Positions 55,901 to 64,000 of a stretch of 64,000 nucleotides of DNA are shown here, piece after piece; position 1 is the stretch's first letter; each line of letters opens with the position of its first letter. Under the pieces are notes generated by a model that searched no databases, was not told the origin of the DNA, and was given only the letters and a program-made list of their open reading frames with translations. The stretch is from NCBI RefSeq assembly GCF_022605525.1, contig NZ_JAKQYJ010000001.1:1163501-1227500 (forward strand), given 5' to 3'. Both the position numbers and the translations under genes were made by a program. The DNA is from Porphyrobacter sp. GA68. GTDB lineage: Bacteria > Pseudomonadota > Alphaproteobacteria > Sphingomonadales > Sphingomonadaceae.

Positions 55901-57448
55901 TCAGTTGCCTTTCGGATTGAAGCTGAAACCTGGCGCGGCGTCGGCGCGGCGTTCGCCGCCGCGCGGCTGCGGGCCGGCCGTGGCCGGCGGCTGGGCCGCG
56001 GAGAAGCCGGGCACTTGCCCTGTGGTGTCGCGCACCGTCGGACCCGGTTGCTGCGCCCCGCTGATCCCGTCGTTCTCGCGGAAACCAAAGGTGCTCTGCG
56101 CTTCGGTGGCGGCCCGGAAACCGTCAGTCGGCAGGCGGATGTCGTTCGCATTGACCGGCTTCACCAGGTACGGTGTCACCACAATCACGAGTTCCGTTTC
56201 CCCGCGCCGGAAGCTCTTCGATCGGAACAGATTGCCCAGGATGGGTACGTCGCCCAGGCCAGGCGCCTTTTCGATCACGTTCTGCACCCGGCTGCTGAGC
56301 AGCCCGGCGATCATGAAGCTCTGCCCCGACCCCAGTTCCACGGTAGTTTCGGCGCGGCGGGTAGTCAGCGCGGGAACGCGCACCCCGTTCAGCGTGATGG
56401 CGCCCTCCTGCGACAATTCGGACACTTCCGGCGCGACTCTCAGCGATATACGACCATTGGCCAGAACCGTAGGGGTATAGGCCAGGCTGACCCCGTACTT
56501 CTTGAACTCCAGCGTGGTTGTGCCCAGGCCTTGCGGAACAAGGATCGGGAACTCGCCGCCCGCCAGGAAATCGGCTGTCTCGCCCGAAAGAGCCGTGAGG
56601 TTCGGCTGCGACAGGGTGGTCACCAGCCCCTGTGTCTCGGCAAGGTCAAGCGCGCCCAGCACGTCCAGGCCGAGCAGGCTGCCCAGTCCGGAAAGAGTAG
56701 TGCCGCCTTCGATCGGATTGACCGACACGCCCGATCCCCCGGCCACTTCGCCGTAGTTCGGTCCAGATGCAAGCGGACCGTTGAGGCCAAAGCTCTCAGC
56801 GCCGATGATGGGGCGCCCATTGCCCACGCCAAAGCGGAAGCCGCTCGTGCTGTCCCGGCTGACGAGGTTGACGCCGATCGCGCGCACCACGGACCGGCTG
56901 ACTTCGGCGATCCGCACCTGCAGGTTGACCTGAAGCGGCGTCGCCGTGCGCAGGCGGCTGATGACGTTGAAGCCTTCGCCGGTGAACGCCTGCACCAGCC
57001 GCTCGGCTTCGGCCGCATCCTCAGGTGCGGCAACGGTGCCGGTCAGCAGCACGGTGTTGCTGCCCATGGTGGCGACCGAAATCTTGGCTTCGGGCATGGC
57101 AAGGGCGAGCATCTGGTCGATGCTGTCGATGTTGGAGCCGACCCGAACATTGGCCGACCAGACGATGTCACCCGCCGCGTTGGTGGCGTAGATGGTCGTC
57201 TCGCCCCCCGACTTGCCGAAGACATACAGCTGCCGACGGGAGTTCACCTGAACGTCCGCGATGTTCTGGTCCGCGACGAACACGTCCGCCATGCTGCCGG
57301 GAACGTTGACCAGCTGCCCCTTGCCGATCGAAAGGACCAGATTGTCACGCGCCTGCGTCGCTGTCTGCGCAGTGGCTTGCGCCGGCAGGGCGGTGGCGGG
57401 CACCAGGGCGGCGCTGGCCAGCAGGAAAGATGCGGTAAGGCGGTGCAT
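55901..57448 (-). CDS. cpaC: Tad pilus secretin CpaC/RcpA
   Basis: 515-residue outer-membrane secretin. Signal peptide to about residue 25 (VPATALPAQA). An N-terminal periplasmic domain (LVLSIGKGQLVNVPGSMADV) and a BON-like part (NTVLLTGTVAAPEDAAEAER) precede the secretin domain (LTALSGETADFLAGGEFPIL, LGDVPILGNLFRSKSFRRGE). The C-terminal tail is Pro/Gly-rich. Start ATG at 57448. Confidence 0.94.
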   Translation of the reverse strand: MHRLTASFLLASAALVPATALPAQATAQTATQARDNLVLSIGKGQLVNVPGSMADVFVADQNIADVQVNSRRQLYVFGKSGGETTIYATNAAGDIVWSANVRVGSNIDSIDQMLALAMPEAKISVATMGSNTVLLTGTVAAPEDAAEAERLVQAFTGEGFNVISRLRTATPLQVNLQVRIAEVSRSVVRAIGVNLVSRDSTSGFRFGVGNGRPIIGAESFGLNGPLASGPNYGEVAGGSGVSVNPIEGGTTLSGLGSLLGLDVLGALDLAETQGLVTTLSQPNLTALSGETADFLAGGEFPILVPQGLGTTTLEFKKYGVSLAYTPTVLANGRISLRVAPEVSELSQEGAITLNGVRVPALTTRRAETTVELGSGQSFMIAGLLSSRVQNVIEKAPGLGDVPILGNLFRSKSFRRGETELVIVVTPYLVKPVNANDIRLPTDGFRAATEAQSTFGFRENDGISGAQQPGPTVRDTTGQVPGFSAAQPPATAGPQPRGGERRADAAPGFSFNPKGN

Positions 57449-57507
57449 AACAGTGCCTTTCGAGTGAGTGCCGGTTGAGCCGGAGGCGATTGGTGTAACT
57501 GCGGACC

Positions 57508-58527
57508 TCATTTCACGGGCACCGCTTCGATGTCCTTGCCGCGCGAGACGCGAACGGTCGGGCCGGTGGGTTGGGCGGGAGCACCCGGTGTGACGGCTCC
57601 GCTTCCCGAACCCGACAGCCCGTCGCCGCGGTTCGTGTTTTTCGGCGGCGGAGTGCGGCGCTGGAACCGGGACACATCACCACCGGTGGTCACGCTGCCG
57701 CGGGAGTCGATCGGACGGGAAGCCAGCTGCCGCAATATCGCCTCTTCCTGTTCGGGTGTGGCATTGGCGGGGATGCGAACGCTGCCGGACGCGATTGCTT
57801 CTTCCAAGTTGCCGCCGGTCTCGCTGAGCGAGCGCAGCGACAGGCTGAGCGTGCCGATGGACTGGGCCACCGCAACCTTTTCCGCGATACGCGGCGTCAC
57901 TTCCAGCGTCACGGTACGGGAGACGTTGACCACCGTTTCGCCCTTGTCGTTCTTTTCCTGGGTGGTGGACTGATCGGTCGCCAGCACGCGGACATTGCGC
58001 AGGATCGTCTCGGCCGAATTGAGCTTCTCGCCGCCGTCGCCGTCGATCGTCTGCGTCAGGACGAGGTCGACGCGGTCGCCGGGGAAGATGAAGCCCGCAA
58101 CACCCGTCTGGTCCGAGACCGGCACGGTGACGGCACGCATTCCCGCGCCCAGCGCGGCGGCCAGGAAGCCGCGATCGCCGGGAGCGACCAACGCGCCCTT
58201 TGTGACCGGCTGCCCCGCCGTGATGGGGAAGCGGACCACCGTGCCGAGCAGCGCTTCCATGTCGGTTTCACCGTCGATGTAATAGGCATCCTGCATCAGC
58301 TCGGCAGGCCATTCCTGATACTTTAGCGCGTCGGCGTTGATGATCGTGCCGGCCGGCATCGCCCGCTGGGCGACCAGGATACGGGGACCTTTCTTCTCCG
58401 GCGGGAGAACCGTGGCGGCCTGCGCCTGCGGCGCGGCGGCGCCAGCAAACATGGAGCGGGCGACCATCGCGGTTCCCACCGCAACGATCAGCGCGCCGAT
58501 CAGCAAAACGAGTTTCTTCTTGTCCAT
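57508..58527 (-). CDS. cpaB: Tad pilus assembly protein CpaB/RcpC
   Basis: 339-residue protein. One N-terminal membrane helix (LVLLIGALIVAVGTAMVARS), an SAF domain (RILVAQRAMPAGTIINADAL, AGQPVTKGALVAPGDRGFLA), then the RcpC/CpaB region (FIFPGDRVDLVLTQTI). Disordered Gly/Pro-rich tail. It likely links the inner membrane to the secretin. Start at the ATG at 58527. Confidence 0.93.
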   Translation of the reverse strand: MDKKKLVLLIGALIVAVGTAMVARSMFAGAAAPQAQAATVLPPEKKGPRILVAQRAMPAGTIINADALKYQEWPAELMQDAYYIDGETDMEALLGTVVRFPITAGQPVTKGALVAPGDRGFLAAALGAGMRAVTVPVSDQTGVAGFIFPGDRVDLVLTQTIDGDGGEKLNSAETILRNVRVLATDQSTTQEKNDKGETVVNVSRTVTLEVTPRIAEKVAVAQSIGTLSLSLRSLSETGGNLEEAIASGSVRIPANATPEQEEAILRQLASRPIDSRGSVTTGGDVSRFQRRTPPPKNTNRGDGLSGSGSGAVTPGAPAQPTGPTVRVSRGKDIEAVPVK

Positions 58528-58630
58528 GGCTTTCGGAGCCCCCTCGATCACCCGGCACCCGTGGTAAGGCCGGCCTGACTGTCTTGATTACGGTGAATTG
58601 GTTAAGATGAGGTTTTCAGCGGCCTGACGG

Positions 58631-59110
58631 TCAGACCACCCCGGCCGGCAGGTGCTCGACACCCAGCACCCACAAGCCGCCCACGGCGATGGCGATGCCA
58701 TAGGGTATGATCGGCCGGCCCTTGCGCCGGGCCATCACGTGGAAAGCGGCGATCCCGATCGTGAGCAGTCCGCCGGTCAGGGCCATGACGATGAGCAGCG
58801 TGAGGTAGGAAGCCGGCGCGATCCACAGCGCCAGAGCGCCCAGCAGCTTGATGTCGCCGCCGCCGATCAGGCGGAAGTGCCACAGGCCGACGAGGACGGC
58901 GGAAACGGCGATGGCAAAGCCTACCTGGATCGCGATGTCCGGCCAGGGGGCCATTCCTGCCGCCAGCCAGTATAGCGGGGCGGTGAGCGCGATGGCGGCG
59001 TTCAGCCAGTTGTCGATCTGCCTCCGCCGCAGGTCAGTGAACGCGGCGGTCAACAGGGCAATTGCCAGCAGCCCGAGCAGTGCGTAGTTTAGCCAATCAA
59101 GCAGCATCAT
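58631..59110 (-). CDS. cpaA: Prepilin peptidase CpaA/TadV
   Basis: 159-residue A24-type aspartic prepilin peptidase. The two catalytic Asp motifs are visible: AFTDLRRRQIDNWLN and LIGGGDIKLLGALALW. Four or more hydrophobic segments. Start taken at ATGATG (59110) preceded by GGAACGG; an ATG at 59137 would overlap the divergent hydrolase start at CATATG. It processes Flp-type prepilins, although no pilin gene is seen in the window. Confidence 0.92.
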   Translation of the reverse strand: MMLLDWLNYALLGLLAIALLTAAFTDLRRRQIDNWLNAAIALTAPLYWLAAGMAPWPDIAIQVGFAIAVSAVLVGLWHFRLIGGGDIKLLGALALWIAPASYLTLLIVMALTGGLLTIGIAAFHVMARRKGRPIIPYGIAIAVGGLWVLGVEHLPAGVV

Positions 59111-59137
59111 CCGTTCCAGACCGTTGAAGGAAATCAT

Positions 59138-60184
59138 ATGGCTGCTGACGCTAGCGGGCAGGCTTTAAGAAACAGTAACCATGCTTCCAAAGGCGTGGTG
59201 AACGATATCGCTGCCCCCGACACCCAGGCGCGGCGCGAGACCCGTGCCCGCTCTATCCCCGAAGGAGCGGTTGAGAGTTTCTGGACCGGGCAGGACGGTG
59301 CCCGCATCCGGCGACTGGACTGGCCGGCCGACGGTCCAGCGCCGGTGCGCGGTTCCATCCTCTTCATGCCGGGACGGGGAGATGCCTACGAAAAGTATCT
59401 GGAATTGTTCGCTGACTGGCATGAGCGGGGCTGGGCCGTCACTTCTGCCGACTGGCGGGGCCAGGCAGGTTCGGGGCGCCTGGGTGCCGATCCGCACACG
59501 GGGCATGTCGCGGATTTCGCGATCTGGGTGGATGATCTGGCGCGGCTGTGGGCCGATTGGCAAGCCACAACCCCGCCCCCTCATGTTCTGGTGGGTCATT
59601 CCATGGGCGGCCATCTTGCCCTGCGTGCCGTGGCGGAGCAGCGCATCGAGCCTGATGCGCTGGTGCTGTCCGCCCCCATGCTGGGGTTCACCGGACCCCT
59701 GCTGCCGGATGCCTTGCTGCACTTGGTCGCGAAAGTGATGTGCCGCGTGGGCGATCCGCGCCGGCCAGCCTGGCGATGGAGCGAAAAGCCGGGCGAACTG
59801 CCGCTGGGGCGACAGGCTTTGCTGACCCATGACGATGCCCGGTACAGGGACGAAGTCTGGTGGCGGGAACAGCGCCCGGAACTGGCCATGGGTCCGGGGA
59901 GCTGGGGCTGGGTCGAGCGGGCCTATGCCTCCATGCGCGGCTTGAACCGGGCCGGCGTGCTGGAGCGGATCAAAGTACCCACGCTGATCCTTGCCGCAGA
60001 GCACGACCGGCTTGTGGGGTTTGCCGCAACGCAGCGGGCGGCGCGGCGCCTGCCGAACAGCGAATTTGCCCCTTTTGGCGCAGAGGCGCGCCACGAGATT
60101 TTGAGAGAAGTGGACAACGTGCGAAACCGCGTGCTGCGCACCATCGACCTGTTTCTGGACCGGCATGTCCCTCCCGGTAGCTGA
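59138..60184 (+). CDS. Alpha/beta hydrolase, lysophospholipase-like
   Basis: 348-residue hydrolase (fewer if a later start is used). Nucleophile elbow GHSMGGHLALRAVA; also FMPGRGDAYEKYLELFADWH and SADWRGQAGSGRLG, typical of the monoacylglycerol lipase/lysophospholipase L2 group; LILAAEHDRLV carries the acid. The first 45 residues look unconserved, and a GTG near 59198 could be the true start. Overlaps the next gene by 20 bases. Confidence 0.85.
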   Translation: MAADASGQALRNSNHASKGVVNDIAAPDTQARRETRARSIPEGAVESFWTGQDGARIRRLDWPADGPAPVRGSILFMPGRGDAYEKYLELFADWHERGWAVTSADWRGQAGSGRLGADPHTGHVADFAIWVDDLARLWADWQATTPPPHVLVGHSMGGHLALRAVAEQRIEPDALVLSAPMLGFTGPLLPDALLHLVAKVMCRVGDPRRPAWRWSEKPGELPLGRQALLTHDDARYRDEVWWREQRPELAMGPGSWGWVERAYASMRGLNRAGVLERIKVPTLILAAEHDRLVGFAATQRAARRLPNSEFAPFGAEARHEILREVDNVRNRVLRTIDLFLDRHVPPGS

Positions 60185-61289
60185 CGCCGCCTTCGATTAC
60201 GCCGTCATCGGCGCTGGAATGGCCGGCGCCAGCCTTGCCGCTGAGCTTGCGGCAATGGCTCCTGCGGGCTGCCGGATCGTTTTGCTGGAGGCGGAAGAAC
60301 GGCCTGGCCATCATTCCACCGGCCGCTCAGCCGCGTTCTGGGAGGCATGCTATGGCGGGCCCGCCATCGTTCCGCTGACCCTGGCGTCGGGCAAGTATCT
60401 GCGGGACCACGGCTTTCTGCGCCCGCGCGGTGCGCTGTACATCGGGCAGGAACAGGATACCGGGGCGATGGAGCGGTTCGAGCGCCGCTTCGCCGGAACC
60501 GGTGCCAGCTTTCGCCGGCTCGCCCGCGCGGAACTGCTGGCCCACATCCCCGGCCTGCGCGATCCGTGGTGCCATGCAATCTGGCAGCCGGATTGCGCCG
60601 ATATCGACGTTGCCGCCCTGCACGGCCATTACCTGTCCGCCGCGGCCCGTTCGGGCGTGACGCTGCTGACCCGTTTCCGGCTGATGCGCCTTCACCGCGG
60701 ATCAGATGGGTGGACACTGCTGGCCGACGACGGGCGCACCGTGCAGGCCGGGATTGTCATCAATGCGGCGGGCGCGTGGGCGGACGGGATCGCCGATCTG
60801 GCCGGCTTGCCGCGAAAAGGGATCCAGCCGTTGCGGCGGACGGTTGCCCAGGTGCGCACGGATCCCGCTGCCACAGCGGAGCTGCCGCTGGTGCTCGACA
60901 TCAATGGCGGCTTCTACTTCAGGCCCGAGGCGGGCCGGCTGTGGCTAAGCCCGCATGACGAAACGCCGTGCGCCCCCTGCGATGCCGCCCCGGAAGAACT
61001 TGACGTAGCGCTCGCCATCGCCCGGCTGGAACAGGTGGTCGACTGGCGGGTCGATGCGGTGGAGCGCCGCTGGGCCGGGCTGCGCAGCTTTGCTCCCGAC
61101 CGCCTGCCGGTTTACGGGCCCGACGCGGGGGACCGAACCTTTGTCTGGTTCGCGGGGCAGGGCGGTTACGGCATTCAGACCGCGCCGGCGGCCGCCCGGA
61201 TGCTGGCGGAGGAGCTGACCGAAACCGCCAGGTCGGCCATGACCGAAAGGGTCGACCCGCAACCATACCGGGCGAGCCGCTTCGGTTAG
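60165..61289 (+). CDS. FAD-dependent oxidoreductase, D-arginine dehydrogenase (DauA)-like
   Basis: 374-residue DAO-fold flavoenzyme. FAD motif VIGAGMAGASLAAELA near residue 14, GHHSTGRSAAFWEACYG, INAAGAWADGIADLAGL, and RRWAGLRSFAPDRLPV with FAGQGGYGIQTAPA. The order and spacing closely follow P. aeruginosa D-arginine dehydrogenase. It probably oxidises a D-amino acid and passes electrons to the membrane; the substrate is not certain. Translationally overlapping the hydrolase gene. Confidence 0.85.
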   Translation: MSLPVADAAFDYAVIGAGMAGASLAAELAAMAPAGCRIVLLEAEERPGHHSTGRSAAFWEACYGGPAIVPLTLASGKYLRDHGFLRPRGALYIGQEQDTGAMERFERRFAGTGASFRRLARAELLAHIPGLRDPWCHAIWQPDCADIDVAALHGHYLSAAARSGVTLLTRFRLMRLHRGSDGWTLLADDGRTVQAGIVINAAGAWADGIADLAGLPRKGIQPLRRTVAQVRTDPAATAELPLVLDINGGFYFRPEAGRLWLSPHDETPCAPCDAAPEELDVALAIARLEQVVDWRVDAVERRWAGLRSFAPDRLPVYGPDAGDRTFVWFAGQGGYGIQTAPAAARMLAEELTETARSAMTERVDPQPYRASRFG

Positions 61290-61293
61290 GACG

Positions 61294-61746
61294 TCAGGCA
61301 GCAGCCGGAGCGGCGCGGGCGGCTTCGGCCTGATCGCTGGCGAGGCGATCGACGCGTTCGTTTTCCGGGTGACCCGAATGACCCCTGACCCATTCCCATT
61401 CGATCTGGTGAGGAGTCGCCGCGGCGATCAGTTCGTGCCACAGATCGGCGTTGCGCACGGGCTTCTTGCTGGCGTTCGTCCAGCCACGTTTCTTCCACCC
61501 GTGCACCCATTTGGTGATGCCGTCGACGACATAGCGGCTGTCTGTGTGGAGCGTCACCGCACACGGTTCGATCAGCGCATTAAGCGCGCGAATGACCGCA
61601 ATCATCTCCATGCGGTTGTTGGTGGTATCGGCTTCCTGGCCGCTCAACTCCTTCTCATGGCGTCCCATGCGCAGCAGCGCGGCCCAGCCGCCGGGACCGG
61701 GGTTGCCCTTGCAAGCACCGTCGGTGAAGATTTCGACATGTTTCAT
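61294..61746 (-). CDS. rnhA: Ribonuclease HI
   Basis: 150-residue RNase H that cuts RNA in RNA-DNA hybrids. Catalytic D9, E47, D69, D133 and H123 are all present ([56 protein letters not shown]). The ATG overlaps the thrB stop (ATGA). It follows thrB and ispH, a common alphaproteobacterial order. Confidence 0.97.
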   Translation of the reverse strand: MKHVEIFTDGACKGNPGPGGWAALLRMGRHEKELSGQEADTTNNRMEMIAVIRALNALIEPCAVTLHTDSRYVVDGITKWVHGWKKRGWTNASKKPVRNADLWHELIAAATPHQIEWEWVRGHSGHPENERVDRLASDQAEAARAAPAAA

Positions 61747-62744
61747 GCGCCAGCTTTGGCACCGCCGGAAGGGGATGTGAAGATGCTCGCGCCATGCTGC
61801 CGGTAGAAGTGCAGGCGGTGCAGGAACTCGACCGGATCCTTGCGTCGCACCAGCGCATCGGTGGGTGTGTCGATCCAGTCAAAGGCGCGAGAGGCGATGA
61901 AGCGGACGCAGGCACCCCGCACCAGATCGGGCAGCGCATCCAGCTCTGCACGCTCAAGGGGGCGCACTTGCGCGTATCCGTCCAGCAGGGCGGTCGAGAT
62001 TTCGGGGCGAAACTGTCGTCCGTCTGGCGCGAAGCTCCAGGCGGCATGGGTCACGGCAAGGTCATAGGCGAGAAAGTCGTTGGCCGCGAAATAGAAATCT
62101 AAAAGGCCGGTGACTTCGTCGCCCTGCACCAGCACATTGTCGGGAAAAAGGTCGGAATGGATCACGCCTGTGGGCAGAAGGCGCGGCCAGCGAAGTTCAA
62201 GATGGGTCAGCTCGTCCCACATTGCGGCTGCCAGCGAAGGATCGATCGCCTCCAGCCCGCATGATCCGCACTGCTCCAGCAAGGTTCGCCACGCGGACGG
62301 GCCGAGCCGCTGCTCCCGCCGCAGGGGAAATTCCGCCGCCGCCGTGTGCATCGCGGCGAGCGCGCGGCCGACGCTTCTGGCCTGGGCCGCCGTGGGCTGT
62401 TCCACGACGCTGCCGGGGAGGAACCGGATCAAAGCAACCGCCTTGCCACCGATGTCGAGGAACGCCTCGCCCCGTGTGGTGTGAACAGTGGGCGGAACGG
62501 GGCAGCCGCGCGCGGCCAGATGATCGAGCAAGGCGAGGAAGAACGGCAGGTCCGCTACGTCGATGCGCCGTTCGTACATGGTCAGCACGAATTGGCTGCC
62601 CGCACTGCTTCCGCTCGTTTCAACCAGCCAATTGCTGTTGGACACGCCCTCCGCGATGCCACTCGCGCTTATCATCCTGCCGATATCGTAGTGCGACAGG
62701 ATGCCAGCCATGGCCGCCCGGTCGAGGTGAGTGTAAACTGCCAG
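61743..62744 (-). CDS. thrB: Homoserine kinase (aminoglycoside-phosphotransferase type), probable CTG start
   Basis: About 333 residues if started at CTG 62744, or 322 from the ATG at 62711. The family N-terminus MAVYTxL is found here as LAVYTHL directly upstream of the ATG, with CTG in the Met position and GGAG 8 bases before it; no ATG, GTG or TTG lies upstream in frame before this point. The kinase domain has [30 protein letters not shown] (catalytic HxDxxxxN) and [17 protein letters not shown]. It phosphorylates homoserine for threonine synthesis. Overlaps rnhA by four bases and follows ispH. Confidence 0.9.
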   Translation of the reverse strand: MAVYTHLDRAAMAGILSHYDIGRMISASGIAEGVSNSNWLVETSGSSAGSQFVLTMYERRIDVADLPFFLALLDHLAARGCPVPPTVHTTRGEAFLDIGGKAVALIRFLPGSVVEQPTAAQARSVGRALAAMHTAAAEFPLRREQRLGPSAWRTLLEQCGSCGLEAIDPSLAAAMWDELTHLELRWPRLLPTGVIHSDLFPDNVLVQGDEVTGLLDFYFAANDFLAYDLAVTHAAWSFAPDGRQFRPEISTALLDGYAQVRPLERAELDALPDLVRGACVRFIASRAFDWIDTPTDALVRRKDPVEFLHRLHFYRQHGASIFTSPSGGAKAGA

Positions 62745-62752
62745 ACCGGCGT

Positions 62753-62756
62753 CTCC
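62753..62756 (-). promoter_or_regulatory. Ribosome-binding site deciding the thrB start
   Basis: GGAG on the minus strand, 8 bases before the CTG at 62744. The downstream ATG at 62711 has no purine-rich site at proper distance. This supports initiation at CTG. Confidence 0.6.
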
Positions 62757-62763
62757 GGCTGGT

Positions 62764-63747
62764 TCAGTCGGTAAGCTGGCGGGGCAGCTTGAAGATCATG
62801 TTCTCGACCGTGCTGACCAGAGTATGCTCTTCCACCTGGCGCCATTGCTTGAGCTGGTCGACCACTTCACGCACCAGTTCCTCCGGAGCCGATGCTCCTG
62901 CGGTGAGGCCGATGCTGCCCACGCCCTCCAGCCAGGCGGGGTCGATGTCGGCTGCGCGTTGGATCAGGCGGGCCGGTGTGCCGCATCGTTCCGCAACCTC
63001 GACGAGGCGGACCGAGTTCGACGAATTGGGCGCGCCGATTACCAGCACGAGGTCGCTGCCGGGTGCAATCTGCTTCACGGCAGCCTGCCGGTTGGAGGTG
63101 GCGTAGCAGATGTCTTCGGCCTTGGGTCCGGCGATGTCGGGAAACCGCCGTTCCAGTTCTGCGGTGATCTCCGCCGTGTCATCCACCGACAGGGTCGTCT
63201 GGGTCAGATAGGCAAGCTGCGCTCCGGCCGGGGGTGTCACCGTTCGGGCGTCTTCCAGCGTTTCCACCAGGGTCATGGTGCCAGGCGGCACCTGCCCCAT
63301 GGTGCCGATGACTTCCGGATGACCGTCGTGACCGATGAACAGGATGTGGCGGCCTTTCTCCAGCTGCCGCTCGGCCTGCCGGTGGACCTTGCTGACCAGC
63401 GGGCAGGTCGCGTCGACATAGACGAGCTTGCGTCGCTCCGCCTCGGCCGGGACAGACTTGGGTACGCCGTGGGCGCTGAACACCACCGGCGCATCGTCCG
63501 GCACGTCGTCCAGTTCTTCCACGAACACGGCGCCTTTGGCCTTCAGCGCTTCCACAACGTAACGGTTGTGCACGATTTCATGCCGGACATAGACCGGCGC
63601 GCCGTATTTTTCGATCGCCCGCTCCACTATTTCAATGGCGCGGTCGACCCCTGCGCAGAACCCGCGGGGCGCGGCGATGAGCAGGGTCAGTCCGGGGAGT
63701 TCCGCCGTGGTTTCGGCGTTCGGCAGCGGATGCAAGGGCGCGTTCAT
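62764..63747 (-). CDS. ispH: 4-hydroxy-3-methylbut-2-enyl diphosphate reductase
   Basis: 327-residue iron-sulfur enzyme, last step of the MEP isoprenoid pathway, giving IPP and DMAPP. Cluster ligands C31 ([12 protein letters not shown]), C115 ([10 protein letters not shown]) and C214 ([11 protein letters not shown]) are all present. ATG at 63747. thrB and rnhA follow on the same strand, likely cotranscribed. Confidence 0.96.
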   Translation of the reverse strand: MNAPLHPLPNAETTAELPGLTLLIAAPRGFCAGVDRAIEIVERAIEKYGAPVYVRHEIVHNRYVVEALKAKGAVFVEELDDVPDDAPVVFSAHGVPKSVPAEAERRKLVYVDATCPLVSKVHRQAERQLEKGRHILFIGHDGHPEVIGTMGQVPPGTMTLVETLEDARTVTPPAGAQLAYLTQTTLSVDDTAEITAELERRFPDIAGPKAEDICYATSNRQAAVKQIAPGSDLVLVIGAPNSSNSVRLVEVAERCGTPARLIQRAADIDPAWLEGVGSIGLTAGASAPEELVREVVDQLKQWRQVEEHTLVSTVENMIFKLPRQLTD

Positions 63748-63857
63748 GCTTCCCCATCTAGCGCTTCTGCCGTCCGCCCGCTAGGGCGCTTGGCGTTTGG
63801 CCGGTCAGGGGCAGCACCCTTCTTCCCCCGTCCGCAGGAAAAAGGTAGTCGCGTTCC

Positions 63858-64000
63858 ATGATGTTGTCCCGTTCCGCCGGTCTGCTGCTGGGCTTGTCCG
63901 CTCTCACGCTTGTTGGATGCTCGCGCGAAGGTGAACTGGTGATCAGCGAAGGGGTTGGCATCACAGCCGTGCGCACCGTCTGTCCGGCGGTCGGCATCCC
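63858..64000 (+). CDS. Lipoprotein, N-terminal part (cut by window edge)
   Basis: 47 codons are visible. Start ATGATG (63858 or 63861). Signal peptide with lipobox (GLSALTLVGCSREG, Cys about residue 21), then ELVISEGVGITAVRTVCPAV, a pattern I associate with a conserved hypothetical lipoprotein of sphingomonads. Function unknown. Divergent from ispH. Confidence 0.7.
   Translation, partial: MMLSRSAGLLLGLSALTLVGCSREGELVISEGVGITAVRTVCPAVGI

Noticed and set aside
56015-57478. 487-codon frame antisense to cpaC
   Set aside because: No motif or ribosome site; cpaC is clearly the coding strand.

Overview
The window is 64 kb of GC-rich, tightly packed bacterial chromosome. Everything fits an alphaproteobacterium of the order Sphingomonadales, most likely near the Erythrobacteraceae. 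This placement is inferred from gene content: large TonB-dependent receptors, complex I subunit NDUFA12, DUF2155 and I78 proteins, a split MetH, an ArsR-methyltransferase fusion next to metF, a two-subunit glycine decarboxylase P protein, and several small secreted proteins of sphingomonad type. No insertion sequence, prophage, integrase, CRISPR array or rRNA was found. It reads as core chromosome with a few accessory touches.

Layout. 1-6 kb: end of a nucleoside transporter, a 2-oxoglutarate/Fe(II) oxygenase, an Oar-like TonB-dependent receptor and a TonB-type energy transducer. 6-8 kb: manC-manA, which supply GDP-mannose. 8-10.4 kb (minus strand): a coupled trio of TelA protein, XpaC-like membrane protein and PHA-system small protein. 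10.5-13.3 kb: an HWE/HisKA_2-type histidine kinase facing a fatty-acyl-AMP ligase. 13.4-16.3 kb: recX, a DUF192 lipoprotein, NDUFA12, a DUF2155 lipoprotein and aat. 16.4-19.2 kb: tRNA-Trp, a 49-residue protein, secE-nusG-rplK-rplA and a strong terminator. 19.3-23.1 kb: small membrane protein, CinA-type protein, Baeyer-Villiger-type monooxygenase and a Crp/Fnr regulator. 23.2-28.9 kb: a methionine-cycle operon (ArsR-methyltransferase, metF, metH in two pieces) behind an AT-rich palindromic operator.

29-35 kb: a Kef-type antiporter, then a tandem glycine riboswitch driving gcvT-gcvH-gcvPA-gcvPB. 35-37 kb: a flippase and an orphan Nmad3 protein. 37.2-44.1 kb: a valine catabolic set (acyl-CoA dehydrogenase, 3-hydroxyisobutyryl-CoA hydrolase, enoyl-CoA hydratase, mmsB, mmsA) interrupted by three coupled lipoprotein genes, two of them I78-type inhibitors. 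44.2-48.6 kb: tRNA-Gly, a small secreted protein, a second TonB-dependent receptor and a secreted protein. 48.8-51.8 kb: thiolase, short-chain dehydrogenase and enoyl-CoA hydratase for acyl-CoA or isoleucine breakdown. 51.9-59.1 kb (minus strand): a Tad pilus locus cpaA-B-C-D-E-tadB-tadC with neither cpaF nor a pilin gene. 59.1-64 kb: an alpha/beta hydrolase, a DauA-like flavoprotein, ispH-thrB-rnhA, and the start of a lipoprotein gene.

The clearest unusual points are a probable CTG start codon for thrB, the missing Tad ATPase gene, the operator in front of the ArsR-methyltransferase gene, the orphan Nmad3 protein and the TelA/XpaC/PHA trio. No wholly new system could be demonstrated from the sequence alone.
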